Positions 15,422 to 23,604 are shown, numbered from the stretch's first letter. The stretch is 27,749 bases of DNA from Nitrososphaerota archaeon (GCA_029785685.1 JAFLZE010000014.1:1-27749), one strand, 5' to 3'. A program made the numbers and translations. Notes: generated by a model from the letters alone, not told the origin.

Positions 15422-15898
15422 TTGATTAACCGCACCACTGGTTTGTCTAAACGACTGCCTGTGGCTACTCAGGACGGGGAGGCTGGAAGCTGCGTCTTCT
15501 GCCAAATCGCGTCCAAGCGGTCTCCTTCGAATATCGTGTACGAGGACAAGAGATACATCGCCTTCCTCGACATCTTCCCATTCTCCAGGGGCCACACGTT
15601 GGTCTGCCCCAAAGAGCATGGCGAGACAATCTGGGACATGAAGGAAGGCGACATCGCAGAGCTGTTCCAAGTCGCGTCGAAGGTCTCGAGAGCCGCGGTA
15701 ACGGCCATGGAGGCTGACGGGTTCAGGTTCGTCCAGAACAACGGCGAAGCGGCCAACCAAGTGGTCGCCCACGTGCACGTGCACGTAATCCCAGTCAAGA
15801 TGGCGGACAGAGGGAGGTTCTCAGGGAGGCAGCGCTTCACGGCTGCCGAGATGGAAGAGGCGGCGAGGTCAATCCGGGCCGCGATGGCGAAGATCTAG
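15422..15898 (+). CDS. HIT-family nucleotide hydrolase/transferase
   Basis: 158-residue histidine-triad protein. N-terminal 'CVFCQIASKRSPSNIVYEDKR' carries the CxxC common in archaeal and bacterial HIT proteins; the active site is 'HVHVHVIP', preceded by 'FVQNNGEAANQVV'. These enzymes hydrolyse nucleotidyl adducts such as AMP-lysine or Ap4A. TTG at 15422 is listed; TTG at 15443 (MSKRLPVATQ) has equal promoter support. Its TAG stop and that of the convergent CAP-domain gene lie in one CTAG. Confidence 0.9.
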   Translation: MINRTTGLSKRLPVATQDGEAGSCVFCQIASKRSPSNIVYEDKRYIAFLDIFPFSRGHTLVCPKEHGETIWDMKEGDIAELFQVASKVSRAAVTAMEADGFRFVQNNGEAANQVVAHVHVHVIPVKMADRGRFSGRQRFTAAEMEEAARSIRAAMAKI

Positions 15899-17079
15899 GT
15901 CACGAAGACGGATATCGTGGTGAGGGAGTAGTCAGTGTTCGGCCCCGTTATCAGGTAGAGCGTGTAGACCCCGGGCCCGTAGTCGCGAACGAACTGTTCC
16001 AGTGGGAACGCTATATCGACCGCGCCGGAGCCGAAGGCCCACTTGTCTGCACAGACCGTGGTACCGGTGAGGAACTGATTGCAGGTACCAAGGACGTTGC
16101 GGGGAAGGACTCCACCTATGAACGTCCCAGGAGTATATTCGTGCGGCCCCGCATTCAACTGGGACCTGGTCTGCGCCGCTGGGGGACCGTCGTAAAAGAC
16201 GTAGACCGAGCCGGGGACAGGGGTCCCTGATACCGCGGTACCCTGCATCGACACGTAGTAAGGAGAGGAGGTACTTGGCCCACTCACAGTCAGATTCAGG
16301 TTGATGTAATAGTTCTGGAACTCCTCGTCGAAGAAGACGTAGGTGCTGTTGTATGAAATTCCTATCGAGACGTAGTTGTGGAGGGGATTGAGTATGTTGT
16401 CCCTGTGCCCGTTGTTGCAACAGGCTGCGTCGTTGTACACCATCAAGTGCTCTAGGTTGTTGATTGCGCCCTCCAGCGCCGAGAGCTGGCCGAAGGGGCT
16501 CGTGCCGTACGTCTGGTACGCTATGTTCTCGTAGTCAGCGCCGGTCCCACCCAAGAGAGTATAGCGCATGTAGGGTTTGTACCCTTGCGTGTCGAAATGG
16601 CTGAAGTACCGGTAGTAGATCATGGAGTCAGCGTGCTGCTGGGCGGCCTGGTTGAAGTCTAGCGCTACCGGTCCGGTTCCGTTTGCAGCCCTGTCGGTGT
16701 TGATGAGAGAGAGGGCATACTGAGCGAGCGTGCAGTAATCGGGGGGGTAAGCTACGTCAGCCGAGCCGTTTGTGATATCTGGTGCAGTCAGAGGCTTGAT
16801 TGCAACGGCGCTGGAGCAGCTGCCGACCGAGGTCGTGGCCGTAGCCCCTCCCGTTATCGTGGATACCCCGAGGGTGGTGGACGCGAGTTGGGAGAACACC
16901 GAGTATCCCTGTTTGAGCGTTGTCGACAGGTAGGGGGCGACCACCACGAACCCTGCCATGAGAATCAGAGCGACGGCTATCAGGCCCGCGGCCCTCCAAC
17001 CGCTCCGTCGCGGAGCTGTGGGGACCGAGGGCTGGCCTCCAGGCGGAAACGAGCGGAGGCATTCTTGCCCTATCTTCAA
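15895..17079 (-). CDS. Membrane-anchored CAP/SCP-domain surface protein
   Basis: 394 residues: a basic cytosolic head (~1-29), one membrane helix (~30-50), a Ser/Thr/Gly linker, then a CAP (SCP/PR1/CAP-superfamily) domain at ~115-260 with 'LINTDRAANG', 'ALDFNQAAQQHADSM', 'YFSHFDTQG', 'ENIAY' and 'GHRDNILNPLHNYVSIG'. Histidines of the CAP cavity (FSHFD, GHRDN) are kept. A C-terminal beta-rich domain (~265-394) follows. Many N-x-S/T sites fit an S-layer-associated extracellular protein. TTG start 17079 has a CTTAATA box ~33 nt upstream on the minus strand. Function of archaeal CAP proteins is unknown. Confidence 0.82.
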   Translation of the reverse strand: MKIGQECLRSFPPGGQPSVPTAPRRSGWRAAGLIAVALILMAGFVVVAPYLSTTLKQGYSVFSQLASTTLGVSTITGGATATTSVGSCSSAVAIKPLTAPDITNGSADVAYPPDYCTLAQYALSLINTDRAANGTGPVALDFNQAAQQHADSMIYYRYFSHFDTQGYKPYMRYTLLGGTGADYENIAYQTYGTSPFGQLSALEGAINNLEHLMVYNDAACCNNGHRDNILNPLHNYVSIGISYNSTYVFFDEEFQNYYINLNLTVSGPSTSSPYYVSMQGTAVSGTPVPGSVYVFYDGPPAAQTRSQLNAGPHEYTPGTFIGGVLPRNVLGTCNQFLTGTTVCADKWAFGSGAVDIAFPLEQFVRDYGPGVYTLYLITGPNTDYSLTTISVFVT

Positions 17080-17106
17080 GTCAAGGGAGAAGATATCCCG
17101 TCGAGG

Positions 17107-17114
17107 TATTAAGC
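17107..17114 (-). promoter_or_regulatory. TATA box of the CAP-domain gene
   Basis: GCTTAATA on the minus strand, ~33 nt before the TTG at 17079, in the 124-nt gap after cdvB. Confidence 0.45.
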
Positions 17115-17203
17115 GAAGTGGGGCTCGAAATCATTCAATGGTGTTGAACGCCCGGAAGGGGGAGGTCGCGGTCGAAGCCGCAGTCAGATTTCAGACTTCT
17201 GGG

Positions 17204-17851
17204 CTACGCGGTGAGCCCTTCCCCTTCGTCCTGGACGAACACGCCCGCTGGTATCTCCGGGAAGCTTTCTCGCATCCTCTGCTCTGCGACGGCCGAGGCT
17301 TCCTCAAGGACCTTCTGGGCGTCCTCGTTTGCTGCGTCGAAGTTGAGTGATATCCCACTGGTGGTGCTCGCATCGACTAGTACGCTGCTGAGCAGGCCGG
17401 AGATTTCGCTGATTTCCTTGTCCGCTTCGGGGAGCGCGCTGGTCAGACCCTCCTTCATGTTCCTGATGACCGATACGGCAGGAGCGAGCGTGTTCGCGAT
17501 TTCGCCTAGGTCCGTGATGGTTCCCAGCCTCAGCGATATCTGTTCCATGGCGAGTTGGGCCTGAGTGACCATCTTCCCCATCTTCCTCACTTCTGCGAGC
17601 TCGTTGGCATAGACCGCCGCGTGCTGCGTGTCATGTTTTGCGAGCGACGAAACCACGTTCTTGAAGATGGTCGAATCTCGCTGCTTGATCCTGCTCACCG
17701 TGCCGTCAAGCTGTGAAATCAGAACCCGAATCTGCCTGTTAGCTTGCTCTATCTGCGACTTCAGTGGCGTCGGTGGCCTCACCGTCCCCCTGAGTCTGTC
17801 TACTAGGCCAGGACCCTGGTCCCTCTTTTGCCACTTCGATGAAAAGCTCAT
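17204..17851 (-). CDS. cdvB: ESCRT-III-like cell division protein CdvB (short paralogue)
   Basis: 215-residue helical protein of the Snf7/ESCRT-III family. The basic N-terminal region (TPLKSQIEQANRQIRVLISQLDG), the long helical hairpin ('FKNVVSSLAKHDTQHAAVYANELAEVRKM') and the 'LEEASAVAEQRM' C-terminal helix are typical. ESCRT-III filaments constrict membranes in cell division and vesicle release. It ends soon after that helix and lacks the winged-helix extension of full CdvB, so it resembles the shorter CdvB paralogues. cdvA and cdvC are not in this window. The ATG start has a TATATT box 34 nt upstream and a palindrome further up. Confidence 0.88.
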   Translation of the reverse strand: MSFSSKWQKRDQGPGLVDRLRGTVRPPTPLKSQIEQANRQIRVLISQLDGTVSRIKQRDSTIFKNVVSSLAKHDTQHAAVYANELAEVRKMGKMVTQAQLAMEQISLRLGTITDLGEIANTLAPAVSVIRNMKEGLTSALPEADKEISEISGLLSSVLVDASTTSGISLNFDAANEDAQKVLEEASAVAEQRMRESFPEIPAGVFVQDEGEGLTA

Positions 17852-17878
17852 GTTTGGTTACAAAGGAGGCCACGGGTG

Positions 17879-17887
17879 CAATATACC
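17879..17887 (-). promoter_or_regulatory. TATA box of cdvB
   Basis: GGTATATTG on the minus strand, about 34 nt before the ATG at 17851. Confidence 0.5.
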
Positions 17888-17925
17888 GGGGGCTCTAATC
17901 CACATGCCATTTTGAAGAAATAAAA

Positions 17926-17941
17926 TTGACAGCGCTGTCAA
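17926..17941. repeat. Perfect 16-bp palindrome upstream of cdvB, candidate operator
   Basis: TTGACAGCGCTGTCAA is a perfect palindrome without spacer. It lies ~40 nt upstream of the cdvB TATA box and directly downstream of an AT-rich element (AAATAAAATT, ~17917-17926) that could be a box for rightward transcription. It fits a dimeric DNA-binding protein; no regulator gene is adjacent. Confidence 0.6.
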
Positions 17942-18215
17942 GGCGGTGAGTGCATGTTCGTCGGATGGGGTTTTAACATCGTATGGATGCCGTTTAGCGC
18001 ACCAGGCGGTCTAGGTCCGACACGATGCTTGACCGTTGTTCAGAAACAGATGTGTGCGCGTTCCAGCGGCAAAAACCGGAACAATGGGACGTGATGGGAG
18101 TCGGGTCACCAAGCTCGTTTGGCGCAAAGGAGTCATACTGGCGCCGAGAAGTTCGCAAGGGGCGCGGCTGCGAGGATCAGGTAGCCCGGCGCACGGTAGG
18201 TTCGCAGGGAGTCAA
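17942..18215. other. Gene-free stretch, ~270 bp (~400 bp with flanking control sequences)
   Basis: No convincing gene between cdvB and the zinc-ribbon gene at 18249. A 46-codon frame from ATG 17954 (MFVGWGFNIV...) has no recognisable features. Two box-like elements (AAATAAAATT ~17917 and GGTTTTAAC ~17969) could drive a rightward RNA. No tRNA or known RNA motif recognised. Confidence 0.4.
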
Positions 18216-18217
18216 CG

Positions 18218-18225
18218 CTTTTGAA
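18218..18225 (+). promoter_or_regulatory. Weak TATA box of the zinc-ribbon gene
   Basis: CTTTTGAA about 29 nt before the ATG at 18249. Confidence 0.3.
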
Positions 18226-18248
18226 CTTCCCCGCCGCTGCGCCTCCTG

Positions 18249-18443
18249 ATGAAGACCCAGAGCGACGAGATGCGGTGCCCGAAGTGCGGGAGGCTCGACC
18301 TCCACGAGACGGGCCAGAAGATCGCCTGCATGGTATGCGGATACGCGCTTTCTCCGGGCGAGAGTGACAGGTACAGGCTCTACAAGCTGCTGAAAGAAGA
18401 GGAGAAAGGAGGAAGCCGTGGCAAAGGCTCCGGCAGAGCCTGA
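18249..18443 (+). CDS. Small zinc-ribbon protein (64 aa)
   Basis: A TFIIB-like zinc ribbon: C10-P-K-C13 and C27-M-V-C30 with a short beta hairpin between them (GRLDLHETGQKIA), then a charged helix 'ESDRYRLYKLLKEEEKGG' and a basic Gly/Ser tail. It may bind nucleic acid or a protein partner; function unknown. The downstream small membrane protein has its own promoter. Confidence 0.75.
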   Translation: MKTQSDEMRCPKCGRLDLHETGQKIACMVCGYALSPGESDRYRLYKLLKEEEKGGSRGKGSGRA

Positions 18444-18456
18444 GGCGTCGACCAAC

Positions 18457-18465
18457 CGTTTAACT
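18457..18465 (+). promoter_or_regulatory. TATA box of the small membrane protein gene
   Basis: CGTTTAACT, with TTTAA 31 nt before the ATG at 18490. Confidence 0.45.
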
Positions 18466-18489
18466 CCAGGGGCGGGGTCGAGGTAAGGT

Positions 18490-18699
18490 ATGTCCGTCAA
18501 GGCGAGCCCGATTTCGAAGACGGCGGCAGTCCTCATCATCCTGGTGGGCGCGTTCGTACTGTTCGCAGGGCTGGTAGCCGAAGACCTTGCCAGTGACGTC
18601 GCCGGAGCTGCGTTCATCGTCCTTGGGGTCGCTCTCTATGGCCTCCTGTCTAGGTTCACGAGGAAGTTGAAAGGGGAAGCCGACGGCGCCAGTCGTTGA
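18490..18699 (+). CDS. Small two-helix membrane protein (69 aa)
   Basis: 69 residues with two hydrophobic helices (~11-30 and ~35-53: 'TAAVLIILVGAFVLFAGLVA' and 'DVAGAAFIVLGVALYGLL') joined by a short acidic turn, and a basic C-terminal tail (RFTRKLKGEADGASR) expected in the cytosol. No family recognised. ATG start with a clear TATA box; probably monocistronic. Confidence 0.65.
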   Translation: MSVKASPISKTAAVLIILVGAFVLFAGLVAEDLASDVAGAAFIVLGVALYGLLSRFTRKLKGEADGASR

Positions 18700-18982
18700 C
18701 CGTCGAAGGCTGCGCGGGTGATAATCTGTGGTCGAGATGCGCCGGCCAGACCTATGACCATGGCGTTGACGCTCAAGGCGGCGATTGCCTCCTGTTGCGA
18801 TATCTCGCCTTCAGACCTAGCCTTGAACAAGTCGCAGAGCGTTCCACAAGAGCTTGGTAGAAGGAGCGACATCGAATGCGGACGGTTTGGATGCGAGTTG
18901 GATTGGGGTCTCTACCAGCCCGTTGGTCAGGCAGGCGTGCATCACCGCCCATGGGTCGCCGGACTTCGGCCGCTGAAGGGCA
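18700..18982. other. Gene-free stretch, ~280-320 bp
   Basis: Between the small membrane protein and the BtuF-like gene. A minus-strand frame at 18636-18872 (78 codons, starting MSLLLPSSCG) overlaps the preceding gene, has no promoter box and no family signature, so I do not call it. The right end holds the btuF-like promoter. Confidence 0.35.
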
Positions 18983-18991
18983 ACATATATC
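18983..18991 (+). promoter_or_regulatory. TATA box that decides the BtuF-like start
   Basis: ACATATATC, with TATATC 31 nt before TTG at 19017. It shows that a frame open from 18876 is not fully translated. Confidence 0.5.
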
Positions 18992-19016
18992 GCCGAGAGG
19001 ACGCGGAGTTCGAGCC

Positions 19017-19853
19017 TTGGGTCGGGTCTTCAGTGAGGTTCTCGGGTCCGAGGTAGCCGTCCCTGACGTCCCAAAGAGGATAGTGAGTTTCAGTCCTGCA
19101 GCCACAGAGACGCTCTTCAAGATCGGGTTGGGAGACGAGGTTGCAGCAGTCAGTGCATTTTGCGCGAGGCCGCCTGAGGCGAAGAACAAACGCAGAATCG
19201 GAAGCTACAACACTGTCAGGGAAGACCTTCTTGACGAGCTGAAACCCGACCTCATCTTCACCGTCACAGGATATCAGAGAGACTTCGCTCTCAGGCTGTC
19301 GAAGAGATATCCCGTGTACCCTCTCGAGCTCCCTCTGTCGGTAGCGGGAATAGCTGATTTCGTGGTTAAAGTCGGGCTCGTCGCGGGAGCCCCGGACAGG
19401 GGTAGGGGGGTCGCGGCGGACCTCCTCCGCGCGTTGGGAGGGGCGAGAAAGGTAGCAGGGGTGAGGTCCTATGTGGAGATAGACCTCGGAGGGCCTGTAA
19501 GTTTCGGCGCCTACAGCTACATAACAGACGCGTTTAAGTTCCTGGGGAGTTCTCACATCTACGAGGACGCCCGCTCGGAATGGCTGAAGCCAGACCTAAA
19601 CGCTGTTGCAAAGGAGGACCCCGACGCCGTCTTCTACGAACCGAAGATGTATTCGGAGTTCGGGGAAAGTGATATTGGCGCATTCGTCATCTCGAGACGG
19701 TGGCGGGACCTCAGAGCGGCGAAACTTGGGAACGTGTTCTTGACGCCGAGACCCCTCGACTTCCTCGCACACCATGGTCCGTCGTTTATCACCGAAGCCC
19801 TGCCATGGCTGGAGGGAAGGCTCAGGATGGCCAAGGAAAGAATTGGCTCTTAG
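19017..19853 (+). CDS. Cytosolic BtuF-like corrinoid/metal-chelate-binding protein
   Basis: 278 residues from TTG 19017, chosen by the TATA box and because homology begins soon after ('VPKRIVSFSPAATETLFKIGLGDEVAAVS'). This is the fold of periplasmic binding proteins for cobalamin or ferric siderophores (BtuF/FhuD-like): two lobes joined by a long helix, with 'ELKPDLIFTVTG' and 'YVEIDLGGP' typical. There is no signal peptide or lipobox and no ABC permease or ATPase next to it, so it probably acts inside the cell. It overlaps the downstream flavin oxidase by 11 nt, implying co-translation. Confidence 0.78.
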   Translation: MGRVFSEVLGSEVAVPDVPKRIVSFSPAATETLFKIGLGDEVAAVSAFCARPPEAKNKRRIGSYNTVREDLLDELKPDLIFTVTGYQRDFALRLSKRYPVYPLELPLSVAGIADFVVKVGLVAGAPDRGRGVAADLLRALGGARKVAGVRSYVEIDLGGPVSFGAYSYITDAFKFLGSSHIYEDARSEWLKPDLNAVAKEDPDAVFYEPKMYSEFGESDIGAFVISRRWRDLRAAKLGNVFLTPRPLDFLAHHGPSFITEALPWLEGRLRMAKERIGS

Positions 19854-21027
19854 CCAGGAGGTAAGACCGCCGTCGGAGAACTACCGCCCCCGTAGCCGCT
19901 GGGACGTGATCGTGATCGGATGCGGCATAATGGGTGCGGCGGCGAGCTACAATATCGCGACGAAGGGCCTCAGAGTCCTCAACATCGAGCGGTTTGGGGT
20001 GAACCACGAGCACGGCTCGTCGCACGGAAGGACGCGGATTTTCAGGACGGCCTACTATGAAGACCCACGATACGTGCCGCTCCTCCGGCGAGCCTTGGAG
20101 GCGTGGAAGGAGGTGGAGCTGAAATCAGGTAAGACGCTGCTGAAAATGACTGGGGGTCTTATGATAGGGAGGCCAGACGGGGAGCTGGTGGCTGGGACGC
20201 TGAAGGCAGCCCGGATTCACGGGATACCCTACGAACTCATGACAGCGTCGGAGGCCGAGGGACGTTTCGGGGCGTTCAGGCTAGAGGAAGGGCTTGCGGC
20301 CGTGCATGAGCAGGGGGCCGGGGTCCTGCTCGCTGAGGAGTGCGTCCGTGCGTTCGTGGGGCTGGGAAGCGAGTCAGGGTGCGAATACAGGTTCTCTGAG
20401 GAGGTCAGGGGGTGGAAGGCACGAACGCAGGGTGTGGAGGTCGAGACCCAGTTCGGGACCCAATCGGCCGACAGGCTCGTCTTCTGCGCCGGGGCTTGGA
20501 GCGGCCCCTTGCTCAAGGGGGTGGTCCCCCTTCAGGTGGAGAGGCAGGTCCCTCTCTGGTTCTCGTCAGGGGGAGAGGAGAAGTTCACTCCGCAGGAGAT
20601 GCCTGTCTTCGTAGCGGAGGAAGGTGACGGCGTCTTCTACTATGGAATCCCGGACTTGGGGCATGGGGTCAAGGTGGCCAGGCATCACGGCGGCAAGGTT
20701 GGAGAACCAGACAAAGTGACGAGAGAAGTGACCGAGGAAGACATAGCCCCCGTAAGGTCTTTCGCGTCACGCAGGCTGAAGGGGCTGGACGGTCCCCCAA
20801 TATCATCTACGACTTGCCTCTACACCAACACTCCGGACTTCAACTTCGCCGTAGGTCCCCATCCAGACGACCACAGGGTCTCGGTTGTCAGCGGAGGCTC
20901 GGGGCACGGGTTCAAGTTCGCCAGCGTCCTAGGCGAAGTGGTGTCGAGCCTGGTCTCAGGGGAGAAGCTTGACTACGACATCTCCTTCCTCAGCCCAGCC
21001 AGGTTTGGCCGGCGGGGCCCAAGCTGA
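19843..21027 (+). CDS. FAD-dependent MTOX/sarcosine-oxidase-like amine oxidase
   Basis: 394 residues from TTG 19843; the longer frame runs inside the preceding gene and lacks conserved sequence. N-terminal FAD dinucleotide fold 'DVIVIGCGIMGAAASY' with 'NIERFGVNHEHGSSHGRTRIFR', the hallmark of the monomeric sarcosine / N-methyltryptophan oxidase family. The C-terminal 'TTCLYTNTPDFNFAVGPHP' contains the cysteine that binds FAD covalently in this family, and 'SGGSGHGFKFA' is also present. It oxidises a secondary amine to imine with O2, or an analogue; the substrate is unknown. Its pairing with a BtuF-like protein is unexplained. Confidence 0.88.
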   Translation: MALSQEVRPPSENYRPRSRWDVIVIGCGIMGAAASYNIATKGLRVLNIERFGVNHEHGSSHGRTRIFRTAYYEDPRYVPLLRRALEAWKEVELKSGKTLLKMTGGLMIGRPDGELVAGTLKAARIHGIPYELMTASEAEGRFGAFRLEEGLAAVHEQGAGVLLAEECVRAFVGLGSESGCEYRFSEEVRGWKARTQGVEVETQFGTQSADRLVFCAGAWSGPLLKGVVPLQVERQVPLWFSSGGEEKFTPQEMPVFVAEEGDGVFYYGIPDLGHGVKVARHHGGKVGEPDKVTREVTEEDIAPVRSFASRRLKGLDGPPISSTTCLYTNTPDFNFAVGPHPDDHRVSVVSGGSGHGFKFASVLGEVVSSLVSGEKLDYDISFLSPARFGRRGPS

Positions 21028-21142
21028 ACCAGAGGCTGCACCTTCCTTGAAATGTCCGACCTGGCCCTTCGTGTTGAACCCTGATGACAGCCCAAGAGCG
21101 GATGAGAATCAGGCATTGTGCGTGGACGAGGTCAACGGGCCT

Positions 21143-22438
21143 TTATGCTAGGGGCGAGGTAACCTGTGACGACGAGCCTGCACCCGGAGGCTCGTTCTTG
21201 ACGCGGCCGTCGAGGGCCCAGAGGTTCCTCATCAGGGCGAAGACAGCTGCGGAAATGACCATCAAGACCCCGACTACCTCGTACATTCTCGCCACCCCCA
21301 AGGTCGCGATGAGAATCCCACCGGTCGCGATGGAAGGCGGCCCGCCTATGAAGCTCAACAGGCCGTCTACTGCGAAGTAGCGACCACGCATGGTGGTTGG
21401 TACCAGGCCCTGGGCCGATGATAGCCAGACGTTCCCGCTGAAGCTGATGGCAAAGCCGACGGCTACGATGGCCGCCATAGCGACCGCGGTGGCCGGGAAA
21501 ACACCCATCAGGAGTGTAAGTACGCCGACGCCTCCGCCATAGCAGAGGACCCACACCTTGCCCGCGTGCCTGATGGCCCCGGTCTTCCCCACGAGCAGAG
21601 ATCCGGTCGCGTTCCCAACCACAAAGGCGGCGAGCACGACGCCGAAGAGGATGGCGCCCCCTCCCAAGGCGAAGACGACATAAAGCACCAAGAAGGCGTT
21701 GGCCATGCCGAACAGGAAGTTGAAGACCAGCGCCGAGACAGAGAGTTGTAGCAGGCCCCGTTGAGTGACGAGCCAACTGAACCCCTCCTTGATTTCCGCT
21801 CCCATCTTTCGCTTCCTGTCGACGGTGCGCTTCTGCTTGGCCGCGTAGCGGAGTATGAGTAGGGAGAAGACAAGGGCTGCTGAATATCCCACGAACCCGT
21901 ACCCGAAAGCCAGGGCGGCGCCTGCCACGGCCATTATGGCCCCGCCCAACGCGTTGGACGCAGATCCGACGAGGTTGAAGCCCGCCATCGTCACCCCGTT
22001 GGCGTCGGCAATCACATCCGCGTTCACCAGGTCTGGGAGGACCGAGTAGGACGTCGACCTGTTCAGCTCCCCGGCCGAGTTCCAGACCACGGCCACGGCC
22101 ACGACGGCGAGAAACTGGAACCCGTAGAGAGCTGTGACCACTGCGAGCAGGCCGAAGCTCGCCGCCCTGACGGAGTTGGCTAACACTAGGAGTTTCCTAC
22201 GGTCATGGCGGTCCACAAGGACGCCTGCCGGTAGGGTGGTGACCACGGCGGCCAGGGTCTCCGCCACTCCGACAATCGTGACGTAGAGCGCCGACTGGCT
22301 CAGGCTGTTGGCCGACTTGGCAACCAGCAGGAGGATGGCCACGTTGACTACCGCGCTGGCGGTCCGTCCAGAGAGGTTCATCCCAAAGTAGCTGAGGAAG
22401 CTCCGAGTTTTGAGGAATCCCCGCGACGCGGTACCCAT
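21143..22438 (-). CDS. MFS transporter
   Basis: 431 residues with ~12 membrane helices and a cytosolic loop after helix 6 (AAKQKRTVDRKRKMGAEIKEG). The loop between helices 2 and 3 has 'GVLVDRHDRRKLLVLAN', the MFS motif A (GxxxDRxGRR). The layout is that of DHA3/enterobactin-exporter-like major facilitators, which export drugs or siderophores. ATG start; a TTATCC box (~22467-22472, minus) lies ~33 nt upstream in the 64-nt gap after dinB. It converges with the flavin oxidase across a 115-nt gap. Confidence 0.88.
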   Translation of the reverse strand: MGTASRGFLKTRSFLSYFGMNLSGRTASAVVNVAILLLVAKSANSLSQSALYVTIVGVAETLAAVVTTLPAGVLVDRHDRRKLLVLANSVRAASFGLLAVVTALYGFQFLAVVAVAVVWNSAGELNRSTSYSVLPDLVNADVIADANGVTMAGFNLVGSASNALGGAIMAVAGAALAFGYGFVGYSAALVFSLLILRYAAKQKRTVDRKRKMGAEIKEGFSWLVTQRGLLQLSVSALVFNFLFGMANAFLVLYVVFALGGGAILFGVVLAAFVVGNATGSLLVGKTGAIRHAGKVWVLCYGGGVGVLTLLMGVFPATAVAMAAIVAVGFAISFSGNVWLSSAQGLVPTTMRGRYFAVDGLLSFIGGPPSIATGGILIATLGVARMYEVVGVLMVISAAVFALMRNLWALDGRVKNEPPGAGSSSQVTSPLA

Positions 22439-22502
22439 TGTTCCCGTTTATCCCATTAGGGGGGTGGATAACTCTTCGACCATGGGGCAGACGTGGCGCG
22501 GA

Positions 22503-23597
22503 TCAGGCTCCCACCCAGTCGTCCAGCTTCGAGGGCCCGGAGACGGAGCGCTGGATGTCAGCAACACGGACGCCTATGAGCCTGACTGGCTTCCCATTTG
22601 TCTCGAACTCGTCGAGAAGCGCGTCGACGGCCTCGATGAGAGGGGCGGCGCTGTCTGTGTGGCTGACCAGAGTCTTTTCCCGAGTGTGAGTCTCGAAGCC
22701 CCTGCCGAACCTTATCTTGATTCCGGCGACCTTGTAGGAGTACCCCGCAGACCTGACCCGTCGCATGAGCTCGGCCGCGCCGTCGGCGGCCTCCCGCCTG
22801 ACCTCCCGGAACTCCCTGACGTCATCCTTGAACGTCCTCTCGACACTGAGAGACTTCGGCATCTCTTGCTGTCTCACATCCACTCTCTCCAGTCCGTGAA
22901 TCACTCCCCAGAGCCAGACACCGTTCTTGCCGAACCAGGAAGTAAGCTGCTTCCCCTCGAGCTGCTGCAGCTGGGCAATCGTCGAGACCCCCTTCTCGGA
23001 GAGGAATTCCCTTGTCTTCACGCCGATTCCAGGGACCACAGACACCTGGAGCGGTGCAAGGAAGCGGGCGACGCCATCGAAAGGTACCACCGTCAGGCCA
23101 TCGGGCTTGTTTCTGTCGGAGGCGATTTTGGCTGATGATTTGTTGGGGGCGACCCCTATGGAGCAAGACAGCCCGTGCCTCTCTTTCACCGCCTTCTTGA
23201 CCTCCACGGCCACCCTCCTGCCCGACTCTTCGTCAGTCGCCCTGCTGGTGACGTCGAGGTAGGCTTCGTCGATGCTCCCCTGTTCGAACTTGTCTGCGAA
23301 CCCCTTGAGGGTGGACATGACCTCCTCCGAAGCGCGCTCGTAGAGCTCCCAGTCTGGCGGTTTGTACTTCGCCTGAGGGCAGAGCCTGTATGCCTGTGAA
23401 ATCGGCATCCCGGACCTGAGGCCGAACTTGCGCGCTTCATAGGAGCAGGCGACCACGACGCCCCTCCCCTTCCCGTCTTCCGGGTCTGCACCGACCACAA
23501 CAGGAAGTCCCTTCAGTTCAGGGTGCTCCCTGACCTCTGCGGACACGTAGAAGGCGTCCAGGTCGACGTGGAGGATGGTCCTCTGCTGGGGTTGCAA
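22503..23597 (-). CDS. dinB: Y-family DNA polymerase IV
   Basis: 364-residue translesion polymerase. Catalytic carboxylates D12 ('LHVDLDAFYVSAE') and D110-E111 ('SIDEAYLDVT') are present; F16-Y17 holds the steric gate. 'YEARKFGLRSGMP' is the nucleotide-binding fingers motif, 'VVPGIGVKTREFL' the thumb HhH, and the little-finger domain fills ~245-350. The C-terminus (SKLDDWVGA) is at best a weak clamp-binding motif. TTG start lies 7 nt after the stop of the upstream DUF72 gene, so the two form an operon transcribed from the promoter at ~24.45 kb. Confidence 0.95.
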   Translation of the reverse strand: MQPQQRTILHVDLDAFYVSAEVREHPELKGLPVVVGADPEDGKGRGVVVACSYEARKFGLRSGMPISQAYRLCPQAKYKPPDWELYERASEEVMSTLKGFADKFEQGSIDEAYLDVTSRATDEESGRRVAVEVKKAVKERHGLSCSIGVAPNKSSAKIASDRNKPDGLTVVPFDGVARFLAPLQVSVVPGIGVKTREFLSEKGVSTIAQLQQLEGKQLTSWFGKNGVWLWGVIHGLERVDVRQQEMPKSLSVERTFKDDVREFREVRREAADGAAELMRRVRSAGYSYKVAGIKIRFGRGFETHTREKTLVSHTDSAAPLIEAVDALLDEFETNGKPVRLIGVRVADIQRSVSGPSKLDDWVGA

Positions 23598-23604
23598 CTG
23601 TCAG

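Noticed and set aside
18636..18872. Minus-strand frame of 78 codons (MSLLLPSSCG...)
   Set aside because: Overlaps the end of the small membrane protein gene, no promoter box at the usual distance, no recognisable family.
18876..19016. N-terminal extension of the BtuF-like protein
   Set aside because: Arg/Gly-rich sequence without family similarity, and the TATA box at 18983 lies inside it.
21028..21142. Possible C/D box RNA (TGATGA-like sequence near 21083)
   Set aside because: A box C-like TGATGACA is present, but I could not find properly spaced D, D' and C' boxes.
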